A stretch of DNA of 64,000 nt from Solimonas sp. K1W22B-7 (GTDB taxonomy: Bacteria > Pseudomonadota > Gammaproteobacteria > Nevskiales > Nevskiaceae): positions 4,278,001 through 4,342,000 of the forward strand of contig NZ_CP031704.1 of the NCBI RefSeq assembly GCF_003428335.1, in the 5' to 3' direction. Under the pieces are notes generated by a model. The model did no database searches, had not been told where the DNA came from, and worked only from the letters and a program-made list of their open reading frames with translations. This document shows, one piece after another, positions 43,766-52,192 of the stretch (within the stretch, counting starts at the first letter, position 1; each line of letters starts with the position of its first letter). The translations under genes and the position numbers were made by a program.

Positions 43766-44761
43766 ATGAAAGCTGAACTCATCCAGACGGACCGCCTGAC
43801 CCCGATCGCGGCTTCGGCGGCGGAGATCGTCTACCGCGACATCCCGATCGGCCTGCGCAGCCGCATCCGTGTCCGCCTCCTGCGGCTCATCCTGAAGCCG
43901 CTGGTGGGCCGGATCGTGAATGCCAGCCATTCGAAGATCGCAAAAACCCAGCTGCGCGTGGCAGCGATGCCCTGCCCCGATAGCGCCGGCCTTTCGCTCG
44001 ACTACCAGATCGTCGGCCGCGTGCCCGGCCACGTCATCGGCAGCCTGAAGGACACGAGCCGTCCGGTCGTGCTCTGGCTGCACGGCGGCGGCTTCGTCCT
44101 GCCCGCCGCTCCCGGCGCTCACATGGTCATGGTGGCGAAGATCTGCCGCGAACTCGACGCCGACGGATTCCTGCCCGACTACCGCCTCGCCCCGTTCAAC
44201 CGCTTCCCGGCCTCCCTCGACGACTGCGAGCGTGCTTATCGCGCCCTGCTGGACAAGGGCTATGCGCCATCGAAGATCGTGCTCGGCGGCGACTCGGCCG
44301 GCGGCAATCTTGCACTGGGCGTGTTGCAGCGGATTCGCAAGGCGGGCCTGCCGATGCCCTGCTGCACCGTGGCGGTATCGCCCGTGACCGAGATGGGTCG
44401 CCTCCATAGTCCGCCGTCACGCACGCGGTTGATGAAGCAGGACCCGCTGCTGCCGATCGCCGCGATGCAGCGCATCGACGAACTCTATGCCGGCGGCTGG
44501 GACGCCTCCGATCCCGAGCTTTCGCCCCTGTACATGGATTGCTGCGGCCTGCCGCCGATGTACTTCCTGGCCAGCGACAACGAGGTCCTGCTCGACGAGA
44601 CCATCCTGCTGGCGCAGCGGGTGCATGAGGCCGGCGTGCCGATGACCTGCCACGTCTGGCCGCTGCTGCCGCACGCCTTTCCCCTTTTCGAGCTGCAGTT
44701 TCCCGAAGTCCGCCAGGCGCGGCAGGAGATCGCCGGGTTCGCGAAGCGCCATCTCGGATGA
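43766..44761 (+). CDS. Alpha/beta hydrolase, hormone-sensitive-lipase family esterase
   Basis: 331 residues. The oxyanion motif HGGGF, nucleophile Ser in GDSAGG, Asp in ASDNEVLLDE and His in LPHAFP make a complete HSL-type catalytic triad. It hydrolyses short or bulky carboxylic esters. It is 27 bases downstream of the acyltransferase on the same strand, and its stop is 3 bases from the convergent SDR stop with no terminator between. Confidence 0.92.
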   Translation: MKAELIQTDRLTPIAASAAEIVYRDIPIGLRSRIRVRLLRLILKPLVGRIVNASHSKIAKTQLRVAAMPCPDSAGLSLDYQIVGRVPGHVIGSLKDTSRPVVLWLHGGGFVLPAAPGAHMVMVAKICRELDADGFLPDYRLAPFNRFPASLDDCERAYRALLDKGYAPSKIVLGGDSAGGNLALGVLQRIRKAGLPMPCCTVAVSPVTEMGRLHSPPSRTRLMKQDPLLPIAAMQRIDELYAGGWDASDPELSPLYMDCCGLPPMYFLASDNEVLLDETILLAQRVHEAGVPMTCHVWPLLPHAFPLFELQFPEVRQARQEIAGFAKRHLG

Positions 44762-44764
44762 GCG

Positions 44765-45565
44765 TTACACCGCGAAGCTGTACCCGCCGTTGACCGGATA
44801 GGTCTGCCCGGTGATCCAGCCCGATGCCTCCGAGCACAGGAACAGCGCCATGGCGGCGACATCGTCGGGTTGGCCGAAGCGGCGGACCACATAGCGCGCG
44901 ACATGCGCCTTGGCCTGCTCGCTGGCCATGAACTCGCTCTTCGCCGGTTCATCCAGTGCCGGCTCCAGCGTCGACAGCGAGATGCAGTTCGCCGTGATGC
45001 CGTAGCGGCCCGTCTCGCGGGCAATGGCGCGCATGAAACCCGCGGCGCCGGCCTTGGCCGCCGAATACGCCGCCAGCCGTGCTTCGCCGACGCGACCGGC
45101 ATCGGACACGATCGTCACGATGCGCCCACGCTGCTGCGCCACCATGCCCGGCAGCGCGGCATGGCAGCAGTTCATCACGCCCTGCAGGTTGGTGCGCAGG
45201 AAACGGTCCCAGTCGGCCGGCCCGGTCTCCCAGAACAGCGGCGACAGGCGCATGGCCTGGTTCGGCCCGGCGTTGCCGGCATTGTTGACCAGGATCGTCA
45301 CCGGCCCCAGCGTCGCGGCACTGTCCATCGCCGCGCTCACCGCGGCGTGGTCGCCTACATCGGCGGGCACGGCGATCGCGGGCACGCCCAGCGCCCTGAT
45401 CTCGGCAGCCACCGCCTCGGCGCGTACCGCGACGAAGTCGTTGACCGCGATGCCACCGGCATTGTGCCGCGCGAAAGCCAGTGCCATGGCGCGGCCCGCA
45501 CCCTGCCCGGCCCCGGTGACGAAGGCCACCTGGCCGCCCAGGTCCAGCAGGCCTGCGTCACTCAT
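44765..45565 (-). CDS. Short-chain dehydrogenase/reductase (SDR)
   Basis: 266 residues from the ATG of MSDAGLL, with GGAG about 10 bases upstream; another in-frame ATG lies 24 bases earlier. TGAGQGAGRAMA, NNAGNAG and YSAAK are present. The loop after NNAG (MRLSPLFWETG) is longer than usual. It is the last gene of the operon that begins with the small ferredoxin. Confidence 0.88.
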   Translation of the reverse strand: MSDAGLLDLGGQVAFVTGAGQGAGRAMALAFARHNAGGIAVNDFVAVRAEAVAAEIRALGVPAIAVPADVGDHAAVSAAMDSAATLGPVTILVNNAGNAGPNQAMRLSPLFWETGPADWDRFLRTNLQGVMNCCHAALPGMVAQQRGRIVTIVSDAGRVGEARLAAYSAAKAGAAGFMRAIARETGRYGITANCISLSTLEPALDEPAKSEFMASEQAKAHVARYVVRRFGQPDDVAAMALFLCSEASGWITGQTYPVNGGYSFAV

Positions 45566-45629
45566 CGGCCGCGCACTCCATATCGGCACTCGCGCGGGGA
45601 GCCTTGCGCCCCCACGCGAGCGCCGGTCG

Positions 45630-46943
45630 TCAGGCCGCCTTCGAGTGATGCGAGAACATCTTCATCAAGTCGCCCGAGGTCACCGGACGGGCTTCCTCGC
45701 CCTCGGCCAGCGGCTTGGCGCCGCCGGAAGACTTGGGCGACACGTCCACGCCATCGGCCGCGGCCCTGGCGCGCAGCGCGCCCACCGTCAGGTCCTCGCG
45801 CCTGTGGTGCTTGAACGGGTCGAAGTTGAAGAAGCGCATCGCGTTGAGGTGGGTCACCTTGTCGATCTGCGCCTGGGTCAGGTGCGCGACGCTCTTCCAC
45901 AGGTACTCCGGCACCTCCGGCCACAGGCTGTCCGAATGCGGGTAGTCGCACTCGTAGGCCACCAGGTCCTCGTTCAGCGAGTCGAGGTTCTTCAGGCCGA
46001 AGGAATCGTCGATGAAGCAGTTCAGGAAATGGCGGCGGAAGATCTCGCTGGGCTTGGTGACGCCGAACTTCGAGTGCGTCCAGGCCTTGTGCCGCTCATG
46101 GCTGAAATCGGCGCGCTCGAGGAAGTAGGGAATCCAGCCGATGCCGCCCTCCGACAAGGCGATCTTCATCTTCGGATAGCGGTGCAGCGCATCCAGGTTC
46201 AACCAGTCGGCGGCACCGACGGAGATGGACATGGGCATGGTGGTGATCCAGGCCTCGATCGGCGACTCCATCGAAGCATGCGGCGCCGGGTTGCCGGCAC
46301 CGATGTGCAGGCAGATGGCCATGTCGTGATCGACCAGGGCCTTCCACATCGGCTCCCAGTAGGCATTGTGGATGCTCGGCAGACCCTGCACGGTCGGGTT
46401 CTCGTTGATCGAGACCGCCGTGCAGCCCTTCTTCGCGATGCGCTTGATCTCTTCCACCACGGCCTTCATGTCCCAGGTGGGCAGCAAGGCGCAGGGAATG
46501 AAGCGACCGGGGTGAGACCCGCACCACTCATCGATATGCCAGTCGTTGTAGCCGCGCATGTGGATCAGCGACAGGTTCTTGTCCGGCACCTTGTGGAAGC
46601 GGCCGCCGTCGAACCCGGGGAAACTGCCGAAGTTGAGCGACGCGGCGATGCCGTTGACGTTCATGTCGCCGACACGGGCCTTGTGGTCGTAGCAGCCGGG
46701 ACGCAGCTGCTCGAAGGAGGTCGGCTCCATGCCGTACTCATCCAGCGGGCGGCCGACCACGGCATTGAGGCCTACCGAGGGCATCTTCAGGCCCTGGTAT
46801 TCCCAGTAGGTGGTGCCGTTCTCGTTCACCAGCAGCTGCGGCGCGGTCTTCAGGTCGTTGCCGGACAGGTGCTTCTGGTACATGTCCGGCGGCTCGCTGA
46901 TGTGATCGTCGACGCTGATCAGCACCATGTCGTTCATCTTCAT
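45630..46943 (-). CDS. Amidohydrolase-2 family metal-dependent hydrolase
   Basis: 437 residues with a TIM-barrel amidohydrolase pattern: SVDDHISEPPDMY at the N-terminus (D-x-H in place of the usual H-x-H), LHIGAG in the middle and YECDYPHSDSLWP near the C-terminus with metal-ligand candidates. Relatives of this long subgroup (ACMSD-like decarboxylases and hydrolases) are frequent in steroid and terpenoid degraders. It may hydrolyse or decarboxylate a ring-opened intermediate. Confidence 0.85.
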   Translation of the reverse strand: MKMNDMVLISVDDHISEPPDMYQKHLSGNDLKTAPQLLVNENGTTYWEYQGLKMPSVGLNAVVGRPLDEYGMEPTSFEQLRPGCYDHKARVGDMNVNGIAASLNFGSFPGFDGGRFHKVPDKNLSLIHMRGYNDWHIDEWCGSHPGRFIPCALLPTWDMKAVVEEIKRIAKKGCTAVSINENPTVQGLPSIHNAYWEPMWKALVDHDMAICLHIGAGNPAPHASMESPIEAWITTMPMSISVGAADWLNLDALHRYPKMKIALSEGGIGWIPYFLERADFSHERHKAWTHSKFGVTKPSEIFRRHFLNCFIDDSFGLKNLDSLNEDLVAYECDYPHSDSLWPEVPEYLWKSVAHLTQAQIDKVTHLNAMRFFNFDPFKHHRREDLTVGALRARAAADGVDVSPKSSGGAKPLAEGEEARPVTSGDLMKMFSHHSKAA

Positions 46944-46976
46944 GAAATTCTCCTGCCTGCTTGAATGCTTGAGTGC

Positions 46977-48137
46977 TCAATCCCGCGTCAGCAGCAGGGC
47001 GGTGGCCAGAGGCCCGCCGCCCGACGTGCAGACCGCCACGCGCGGATCACCTGGAATCTGGCGTTCGCCGCCCTTGCCTCTGAGCTGCACGACCGACTCG
47101 TGCGCAAACCCGAACCCATGCAGGCGCCCGGCACCGATCTGTCCGCCGAAGGTGTTGAGCGGCAGCTCGCCGTTCAGCGCAATGCGCTGGCCGCCTTCGA
47201 TGAATTTTCCGCCCTCGCCGACACCACAGAAGCCCAGGGCCTCCAGCCAGGCCACGGCCTGGAAGCTGAAGCCGTCGTAGAGCTGCACCGTGTCCACATC
47301 GGCAGGCTTGTAGTCCGTGCGCTTCCACAGATCGGCGCCGGTGGCATAGCAGGCCATCCATTCGGCCTGGTCCCAGCTGTGGCGCTCGACCGTGCCGGCC
47401 ATGGCGGCAATGCGCACCGGCGTGCAGCGGACCTCGTCCAGCGCGTCGCCGGCCGAAACGATCAACACGGTCGAGGCATCGGTGAAGCGGTCGCAGTCAT
47501 AGAGGCACAGCGGCGAAGAAATCATCCGCGCCGACAGGTACTCCTCCATCGTCAGCGGCTCGCGCACCAGGGCGCGCGGATTGAGCGCGGCATGGGCGCG
47601 GCCGGTCAGCGCGATCTGCGCCAGCTGCTCGCGGGTCATGCCGTAGCGCTTGACGTGACGCATCGCGTACTGCGCGGTCCAGTTGGCCGCGGACAGTGCA
47701 TTGAACGGGGCGAACCACTGCGAGTAGCCGTCGACGCGATCGCGCCGCTGCACCGGGTATTCCTCGGGCCGCGCCAAGGCAGCAGCCTCGTAGACCGTGC
47801 GGTAGCAGATCACGTGGCGCGCCTGGCCGGTGCGCACGGCCGCCGCCGCGGCCACCACGGCACCCAGCTGCGAGGTGATCTCGCCGCCGCCGGCATGCCA
47901 GGTGGCGCGAATGCCCAGCGCGTCGATCAGTTCGTCTGCACCCACCGGCGAGAAGCCGAGCAGGGCCGGCACGCGCCCGGGATAGGTGGACACACCGTCG
48001 ACCTGGCCGATCGTCAGGCCGGCCTCGTCCAGCGCCTCGCGGATCGCATCCAGCGTCAGCAGCAGCGGATGGCGCGTCAGCTTCACGCCGATCCGGGACT
48101 GGCCGACGCCGCTGATATAGGCTTCGTTCGCGGACAT
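46977..48137 (-). CDS. SCP2/lipid-transfer-type thiolase-fold protein (Ltp-like)
   Basis: 386 residues of the SCP-x/lipid-transfer thiolase group (AYISGVGQSRIG, YDGFSFQAVAWLEALGFCGVGEGGKF, GFAHESVVQLRG). The usual nucleophile Cys of thiolases is absent from the segment ATWHAGGGEITSQLG. This matches Ltp2-type proteins, which work with a DUF35 partner as retro-aldolases that shorten steroid side chains. The DUF35 protein is encoded directly upstream with a one-base overlap (TGATG). Thiolase activity is less likely but not excluded. Confidence 0.85.
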   Translation of the reverse strand: MSANEAYISGVGQSRIGVKLTRHPLLLTLDAIREALDEAGLTIGQVDGVSTYPGRVPALLGFSPVGADELIDALGIRATWHAGGGEITSQLGAVVAAAAAVRTGQARHVICYRTVYEAAALARPEEYPVQRRDRVDGYSQWFAPFNALSAANWTAQYAMRHVKRYGMTREQLAQIALTGRAHAALNPRALVREPLTMEEYLSARMISSPLCLYDCDRFTDASTVLIVSAGDALDEVRCTPVRIAAMAGTVERHSWDQAEWMACYATGADLWKRTDYKPADVDTVQLYDGFSFQAVAWLEALGFCGVGEGGKFIEGGQRIALNGELPLNTFGGQIGAGRLHGFGFAHESVVQLRGKGGERQIPGDPRVAVCTSGGGPLATALLLTRD

Positions 48138-48541
48138 CAGGCAAGCTTCTCGAACAGCGGAAAATAAATCTCGCCCTGCTGCTCGAACTTCACTCTCACC
48201 CGGTCACCGATATCGACCTCTTCCACCGGGCAGCCCACGATATTGGTCGTGAGATACACGCCCGGGGCGCCGTCGATGGCCACGCGCGCGATGACATACG
48301 GCACCTCGAGCGCCGGATGCCATTTCTGGTGATTGACGGTAAAGGTATCCACCACGCCGGTCCCGGCCACCGCGACCGGCCTGACCTGCTCCGACAGGCA
48401 GCTGCGGCACACCGGGCGCGGCGGGTGGATAAAGGTCTTGCAGTCCTGGCACTGCATCAGGCGCAACTCGCCTTCCGCGCCGCCCGTCCAGAACGGGCGG
48501 TTGTCGGCATCCAGGCGCGGCATCGGACGTGGTGCGGCCAT
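48137..48541 (-). CDS. DUF35 zinc-ribbon/OB-fold protein, partner of the Ltp-like protein
   Basis: 134 residues. The N-terminal zinc ribbon has Cys31, Cys34, Cys45 and Cys48 (CQDC and CRSC), followed by an OB-fold with VAIDGAPGVYLTTNIVG. DUF35 proteins bind acyl-CoA and form an obligate complex with Ltp/SCP2-thiolase partners. The one-base overlap with the partner gene supports a stable complex. Confidence 0.92.
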   Translation of the reverse strand: MAAPRPMPRLDADNRPFWTGGAEGELRLMQCQDCKTFIHPPRPVCRSCLSEQVRPVAVAGTGVVDTFTVNHQKWHPALEVPYVIARVAIDGAPGVYLTTNIVGCPVEEVDIGDRVRVKFEQQGEIYFPLFEKLA

Positions 48542-48554
48542 CCCTGTGCCTGCC

Positions 48555-49370
48555 TCAGGAAGCGTTGGCCATCAGGCTGCGCGGATCGATCTGGCCCGTG
48601 GCGATGCCGCCCATGAAGCCACCGTCCACCGCCAGCGCAACGCCGTTGATGTAGCTCGCCGCCGGGCTGTTGAGGAACAGCAGCGGGCCGGCCTGCTCGT
48701 CCGGGGTCGAACGGCGGTTGATCGGCTGCATCGCTGCATCCAGCACCGAGGCCTTGGTGGCCTGTTCGAAGTGGCTCATCATCGGCGTCTGCGTCGGGCC
48801 GGGCATGGTGCAGTTGATGCGGATGCCCTGCTTGATCAGGCGGAAGGAGCTCACCATGGTCCACAGGATGATCGCCTCCTTGGAGAAGGCATAGCCCTCC
48901 CTGACCTGCTCGGCATTGTCCTGGCACCACTTGATGGACGCTTCGTAGTCGGTGATCTGCAGCAGCTGCATCAGCACCGGAATGCGACGGCTCCAGCCCA
49001 TGCCGCCATTGGAGGAGATGCTGACGATGGCGCCGCCCTCGGACATCAGCGGCAGCACGGCTTCGGTCACGCGGCGCGTGCCGGCGTAGTTGACCTTCAT
49101 CACGTCCAGCGCCGGCGAGGTCTGCGGCAGACCGGCACAGTTGAACAGCGCATCGACCTTGCCGCCGATCCTGGCGATGGTGGCGTCGATGGCCGCAGGG
49201 TCGCGCAGGTCCACCTGGTTGAACGAAGCCAGGCTCAGCTGGGTCGGCTTGTAGTCGATGCCATGCACTTCGGCGCCCTGCTCCAGCAGCTTGCGGGCCG
49301 TGGCCTCGCCCATGCCGGAGAAACAGCCGCTGACGACCACACGCTTGTTCTTGTAACCCAGAAAGTCCAT
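48555..49370 (-). CDS. SDR, hydroxysteroid-dehydrogenase-like
   Basis: 271 residues. The cofactor motif is VSGCFSGMGEAT and the catalytic pair reads YAFSKEA. FNCAGLP replaces NNAG. An extended segment between the catalytic Ser region and Tyr resembles 3-alpha-hydroxysteroid dehydrogenase/carbonyl reductase-type SDRs. NAD(P) and a hydroxysteroid-like substrate are plausible. It lies between the small ferredoxin and the DUF35/Ltp pair. Confidence 0.85.
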   Translation of the reverse strand: MDFLGYKNKRVVVSGCFSGMGEATARKLLEQGAEVHGIDYKPTQLSLASFNQVDLRDPAAIDATIARIGGKVDALFNCAGLPQTSPALDVMKVNYAGTRRVTEAVLPLMSEGGAIVSISSNGGMGWSRRIPVLMQLLQITDYEASIKWCQDNAEQVREGYAFSKEAIILWTMVSSFRLIKQGIRINCTMPGPTQTPMMSHFEQATKASVLDAAMQPINRRSTPDEQAGPLLFLNSPAASYINGVALAVDGGFMGGIATGQIDPRSLMANAS

Positions 49371-49423
49371 CTCACTCCTCCAAAGCTTGTTCTATGCAGG
49401 CGACCTGACGGGCCGCGCCGGAA

Positions 49424-49618
49424 TCACTCTTCCACAACGACGATGATGCGCTCGGGGCAGGCCCGCGCTCCGCGCCGGGCCAGCGCCTCCATGCCCTCGG
49501 GCACGTCGATTTCCTCGACGGCGATATAGCCGTCCTCGTTCAGCGGAAACAGCTCCGCCGACACGGCCGCGCAGCGCGCGTTGCCGACGCAGGACGCCTT
49601 GTCTATCCGAATTTTCAT
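49424..49618 (-). CDS. Small ferredoxin, [3Fe-4S]-type
   Basis: 64 residues with Cys10 and Cys16 in CVGNARC and Cys54 in RACPERII; the middle Cys of a [4Fe-4S] motif is absent, which indicates a [3Fe-4S] cluster. Such ferredoxins usually serve P450s. No P450 lies in this operon, so the partner may be the P450 at 4272-5594 or one outside the window. It is the first gene of a six-gene operon controlled from operator site 8. Confidence 0.9.
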   Translation of the reverse strand: MKIRIDKASCVGNARCAAVSAELFPLNEDGYIAVEEIDVPEGMEALARRGARACPERIIVVVEE

Positions 49619-49751
49619 GTCTTCCTCCTGCGACGGCGGCTCGCCCCCGGCGCCCCGGATAGGCCGTGCCTGGGTGCCGCCACCGCGAACGGTTCCCGGG
49701 CGCGAAACGGTGCGCCCCGGAAAACTTTATCTCACAAATCCAGATAACATA

Positions 49752-49762
49752 CAACAGTGATG
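49752..49762 (-). promoter_or_regulatory. Regulon operator site 8, upstream of the ferredoxin/Ltp operon
   Basis: The core CAACAGTGATG has one mismatch. On the minus strand the perfect -10 TATAAT (49766-49771) ends 3 bases before the core. The ferredoxin start is 134 bases downstream. Confidence 0.72.
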
Positions 49763-49765
49763 TTT

Positions 49766-49771
49766 ATTATA
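49766..49771 (-). promoter_or_regulatory. -10 element TATAAT of the ferredoxin operon
   Basis: A consensus TATAAT on the minus strand, immediately upstream of operator site 8. No good -35 is seen at 17 bases, so an activator or a weak -35 may be involved. Confidence 0.6.
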
Positions 49772-49959
49772 GACCGAGAGCCGGACAGCGCAGCGGCGCG
49801 GTGGCGCAATCCGGGTCCGCGAGCAAATAAACCGACAGTCAGTAGTGCCACCCCGCGCGACCGCCTGACGACTGCATCACACTGGCTGCCCCCGAATGCC
49901 CTCTGGCGTATTGCATGCATCGCCCCCGCTAGGCAGTGTGATGACAGGGGGATGTACCC

Positions 49960-50046
49960 ATGAATGCTGAAGGGAATTGCCGGACAGGCAGGTGCGCGGG
50001 CTTTCGCCGGGCAGGCGGAGGTTCGCACATCGTCGCGCCGCCATGA
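49960..50046 (+). CDS. 28-codon leader ORF coupled to the cyclase-like gene
   Basis: ATG after GGGGGAT, with the stop overlapping the next ATG as ATGA. The cyclase-like gene has no ribosome site of its own close to its ATG, so reinitiation from this ORF is plausible. The peptide is Arg- and Gly-rich with no recognised motif. Confidence 0.35.
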   Translation: MNAEGNCRTGRCAGFRRAGGGSHIVAPP

Positions 50047-51740
50047 ACCTGCGCGAGCGCCTCGGCGGCTTCATCGACTGGCCCATGAGCCAGCGGCTGT
50101 TCCTGCTCGGATCGGTAGGCGTGTTCGCCTCCGTCTTCGCCGCGCTGGTCAATGCCCTGCTGTTCAGCGTCGCCTATCCCACGGCGATGAACCTGCAGTT
50201 GCTCAACGGCTTCATCTACGTCTGGATCGTCGCGCAGGTGCTGGTCACCATTGCCGCGATTCCGGCGGCGCGGGCGGGTCGCGACGGCAAGCTGCCGGCG
50301 CGCCTGTTCGTGATGGTGCAATCGCCTTTCATCGTCGGCCTGCTGCAGCTCTACGGCACCATGGGCACGCCGCTGGTGGCGATCTACCCGGCCATCGTGA
50401 TCCTGTGGACCCTGGTACTGGACGAGGACCTCGGCCTGTTCGGCTTCTGCAACCTGATGGCCTGGATGCTGCTGGTCGGCGTGCTCGAGGCCAGCGGCTG
50501 GCTGCCCTATGCGCCGATGATGCTGGAACGCTCGATCGATGCGCAGAACAACCCGGTCTGGTTCACCGCCGTGTCCCTGCATATCCTGGTGCTGCTGGGC
50601 TTCTGCGTGTCGCTGTGCATCCTGTTCCAGCGCACCCAGCACAGCCAGCGCGCCCGCGTGCGCCAGGCCCATGAATCCCTGGAGCGCGCCAACCGCCTGA
50701 TCCGCCGCTACGTGCCCGCGCGCCTGGCCGAGCAGATCGCCTCCGGCGCGCACCTGGAGTCGACCAAGCCGGAGCGCCGCAAGCTGACCATCGTCTTCGT
50801 CGGCGTCGAAGGCTTCATCGGCGCCGCGGAAGAACTGGAGGCCGAGGACCTCGCGGCGATCCTCGGCGAGTACCTGTCGGAGATGGTCGCCATCGCCGAT
50901 CGCCACGACGGCACCGTGGCCCATGTGCTGGGCGACAGCATGCTGATCCTGTTCGGCGCGCCGCACTTCACCGACGACCGCGACCACGCCCTGCGCGCGA
51001 TCCGCATGGCGCTGGAAATGCAGCAGCGGGTCGACGGCCTGCGCGACATGTGGTCGCGCCACGGCCTCAACCAGCCCTTCCGGATCCGCATCGGCATCAA
51101 CAGCGGCTATGCCAGCGTCGGCGACTTCGGCTCGCAAGAGCGCAAGCTGTACTCCGGCATCGGCCTGCAGACCCACGTCGCCGAGAGCATCCAGGAGCAC
51201 TGCGGCCCGGGCCAGGTCCTGATCAGCCACCCGACCTGGGCGCTGGTGCAGGACGAGGTCAGCTGCCCCTCCTGCGCCGACATCGCGGTGAAGGGGCTGG
51301 GCTACCCGCTGCGGGTCTATGCCCTGCCGGACGACCGCGCGGTGCTGCCGCAGGCCCTGCAGCCGCAGCCGGCCGAGCCCCAGGCGGGTCCTGCAGGCAG
51401 CGTGGAGGTCTGGAACTTCGGCCACGCCAGCTTCGACGAAGGCAGCCTGGTGCTGAGCTTTGCCGGCGCGCCGGTGGAACTGGAGCGCAAGCCGCTGGAG
51501 GTGCTGCGCTACCTGCTACGCCACGCCGGCAAGGTGGTGACCAAGGACGAGCTGTTCACCGCCATCTGGCCCGGCCGCATCCCCAGTGAAACGGTCGTCG
51601 CCAAATGCATCAGCCGCCTGCGCGAGGTCCTGCACGACGACCAGCAGGGCATCATCAAGACCGTGCACGGCTACGGCTACCGCTTCGTCGCCGAACTCAG
51701 GCCCGAAGCGCCCAGGTTCCCCGCGGCGGCGGTGCACTGA
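50043..51740 (+). CDS. Membrane protein: degenerate class III cyclase domain plus C-terminal winged-helix domain
   Basis: 565 residues. About six membrane helices (18-196) are followed by the signalling helix RRYVPARLAEQIASG, a cyclase homology domain (about 246-430) and an OmpR/PhoB-type winged helix (about 455-550, ending GYGYRFVAEL). Aligned with the mycobacterial cyclase Rv1625c, metal Asp256 is Gly254, base-selecting Lys296 is His294 and Asp365 is Ser371, transition-state Asn372 is His378 and Arg376 is Ser382. Only metal Asp298 remains, so cyclase activity is unlikely. It looks like a membrane-anchored transcription factor using the cyclase fold as dimeriser or nucleotide sensor. Its target may be the divergent small membrane protein gene. 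Confidence 0.87.
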   Translation: MNLRERLGGFIDWPMSQRLFLLGSVGVFASVFAALVNALLFSVAYPTAMNLQLLNGFIYVWIVAQVLVTIAAIPAARAGRDGKLPARLFVMVQSPFIVGLLQLYGTMGTPLVAIYPAIVILWTLVLDEDLGLFGFCNLMAWMLLVGVLEASGWLPYAPMMLERSIDAQNNPVWFTAVSLHILVLLGFCVSLCILFQRTQHSQRARVRQAHESLERANRLIRRYVPARLAEQIASGAHLESTKPERRKLTIVFVGVEGFIGAAEELEAEDLAAILGEYLSEMVAIADRHDGTVAHVLGDSMLILFGAPHFTDDRDHALRAIRMALEMQQRVDGLRDMWSRHGLNQPFRIRIGINSGYASVGDFGSQERKLYSGIGLQTHVAESIQEHCGPGQVLISHPTWALVQDEVSCPSCADIAVKGLGYPLRVYALPDDRAVLPQALQPQPAEPQAGPAGSVEVWNFGHASFDEGSLVLSFAGAPVELERKPLEVLRYLLRHAGKVVTKDELFTAIWPGRIPSETVVAKCISRLREVLHDDQQGIIKTVHGYGYRFVAELRPEAPRFPAAAVH

Positions 51741-52122
51741 GCGCGAACGCCGGCTCCGCCGGTACGGCCGCACGCAGCGGCACCACCTTCCGGGCCACCG
51801 GCAGCGGCTCCTGCGCGGCGCGCGGCTGCGGCTCCGGAACGGCGACAGCCGGCACCTGCACCGCCACCGCGTCCTGCGGCTGCCGCAGCAACAGCACCAG
51901 GGCGGCAAAGCAAAGGAAGGTCAGCAGCAGCACCGAGGCCCAGATCAGCACCGCGCCGCCGCCATAGCCGCCCGCCTCCATCATCGCCACGCCCGGCACA
52001 TAGGCCGGAGCTACCGGCACGCCCGCCTGTACCGCCGCCTGCGCCTGCCCGAGGCCGCCGGCCAGCAGCGCTGCCGCCGCAACACCCTGATTTCCCAGGT
52101 TCTTCCAAGCCGAGTAGTTCAT
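51697..52122 (-). CDS. Small membrane protein of 141 residues, unknown function
   Basis: ATG about 8 bases after AAGGGG. There is an Ala-rich hydrophobic N-terminus (GVAAAALLAGGLGQAQA, possible signal peptide), a strong membrane helix (about 52-75, LIWASVLLLTFLCFAALVLLL) and a Pro/Ala/Val-rich tail. Its 3' end overlaps the convergent cyclase-like gene by 44 bases. No family is recognised. The promoter region carries 11-bp-phased direct repeats, so it may be the target of that regulator. Confidence 0.65.
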   Translation of the reverse strand: MNYSAWKNLGNQGVAAAALLAGGLGQAQAAVQAGVPVAPAYVPGVAMMEAGGYGGGAVLIWASVLLLTFLCFAALVLLLRQPQDAVAVQVPAVAVPEPQPRAAQEPLPVARKVVPLRAAVPAEPAFALSAPPPRGTWALRA

Positions 52123-52192
52123 TGCCGAAACCCCTTGTTGGTGGAACGCACCGCATGCGGTGGATGGTTCCAATCTGGGCTCCGCGGCACCG

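Larger units (their letters stand above)
49619..49959. other. 341-base divergent region upstream of the small ferredoxin
   Basis: No gene is seen. An AT-rich patch (49735-49775) holds operator site 8 and a consensus -10 for the minus-strand operon. The plus-strand promoter of the cyclase-like gene is presumably in the remainder but no clear -35/-10 pair stands out. Confidence 0.6.

Noticed and set aside
42179-44407. 742-codon minus-strand ORF opposite the WS/DGAT and esterase genes
   Set aside because: Both plus-strand proteins have intact catalytic motifs; the antisense product is His/Arg/Gly-rich with no recognisable domain.
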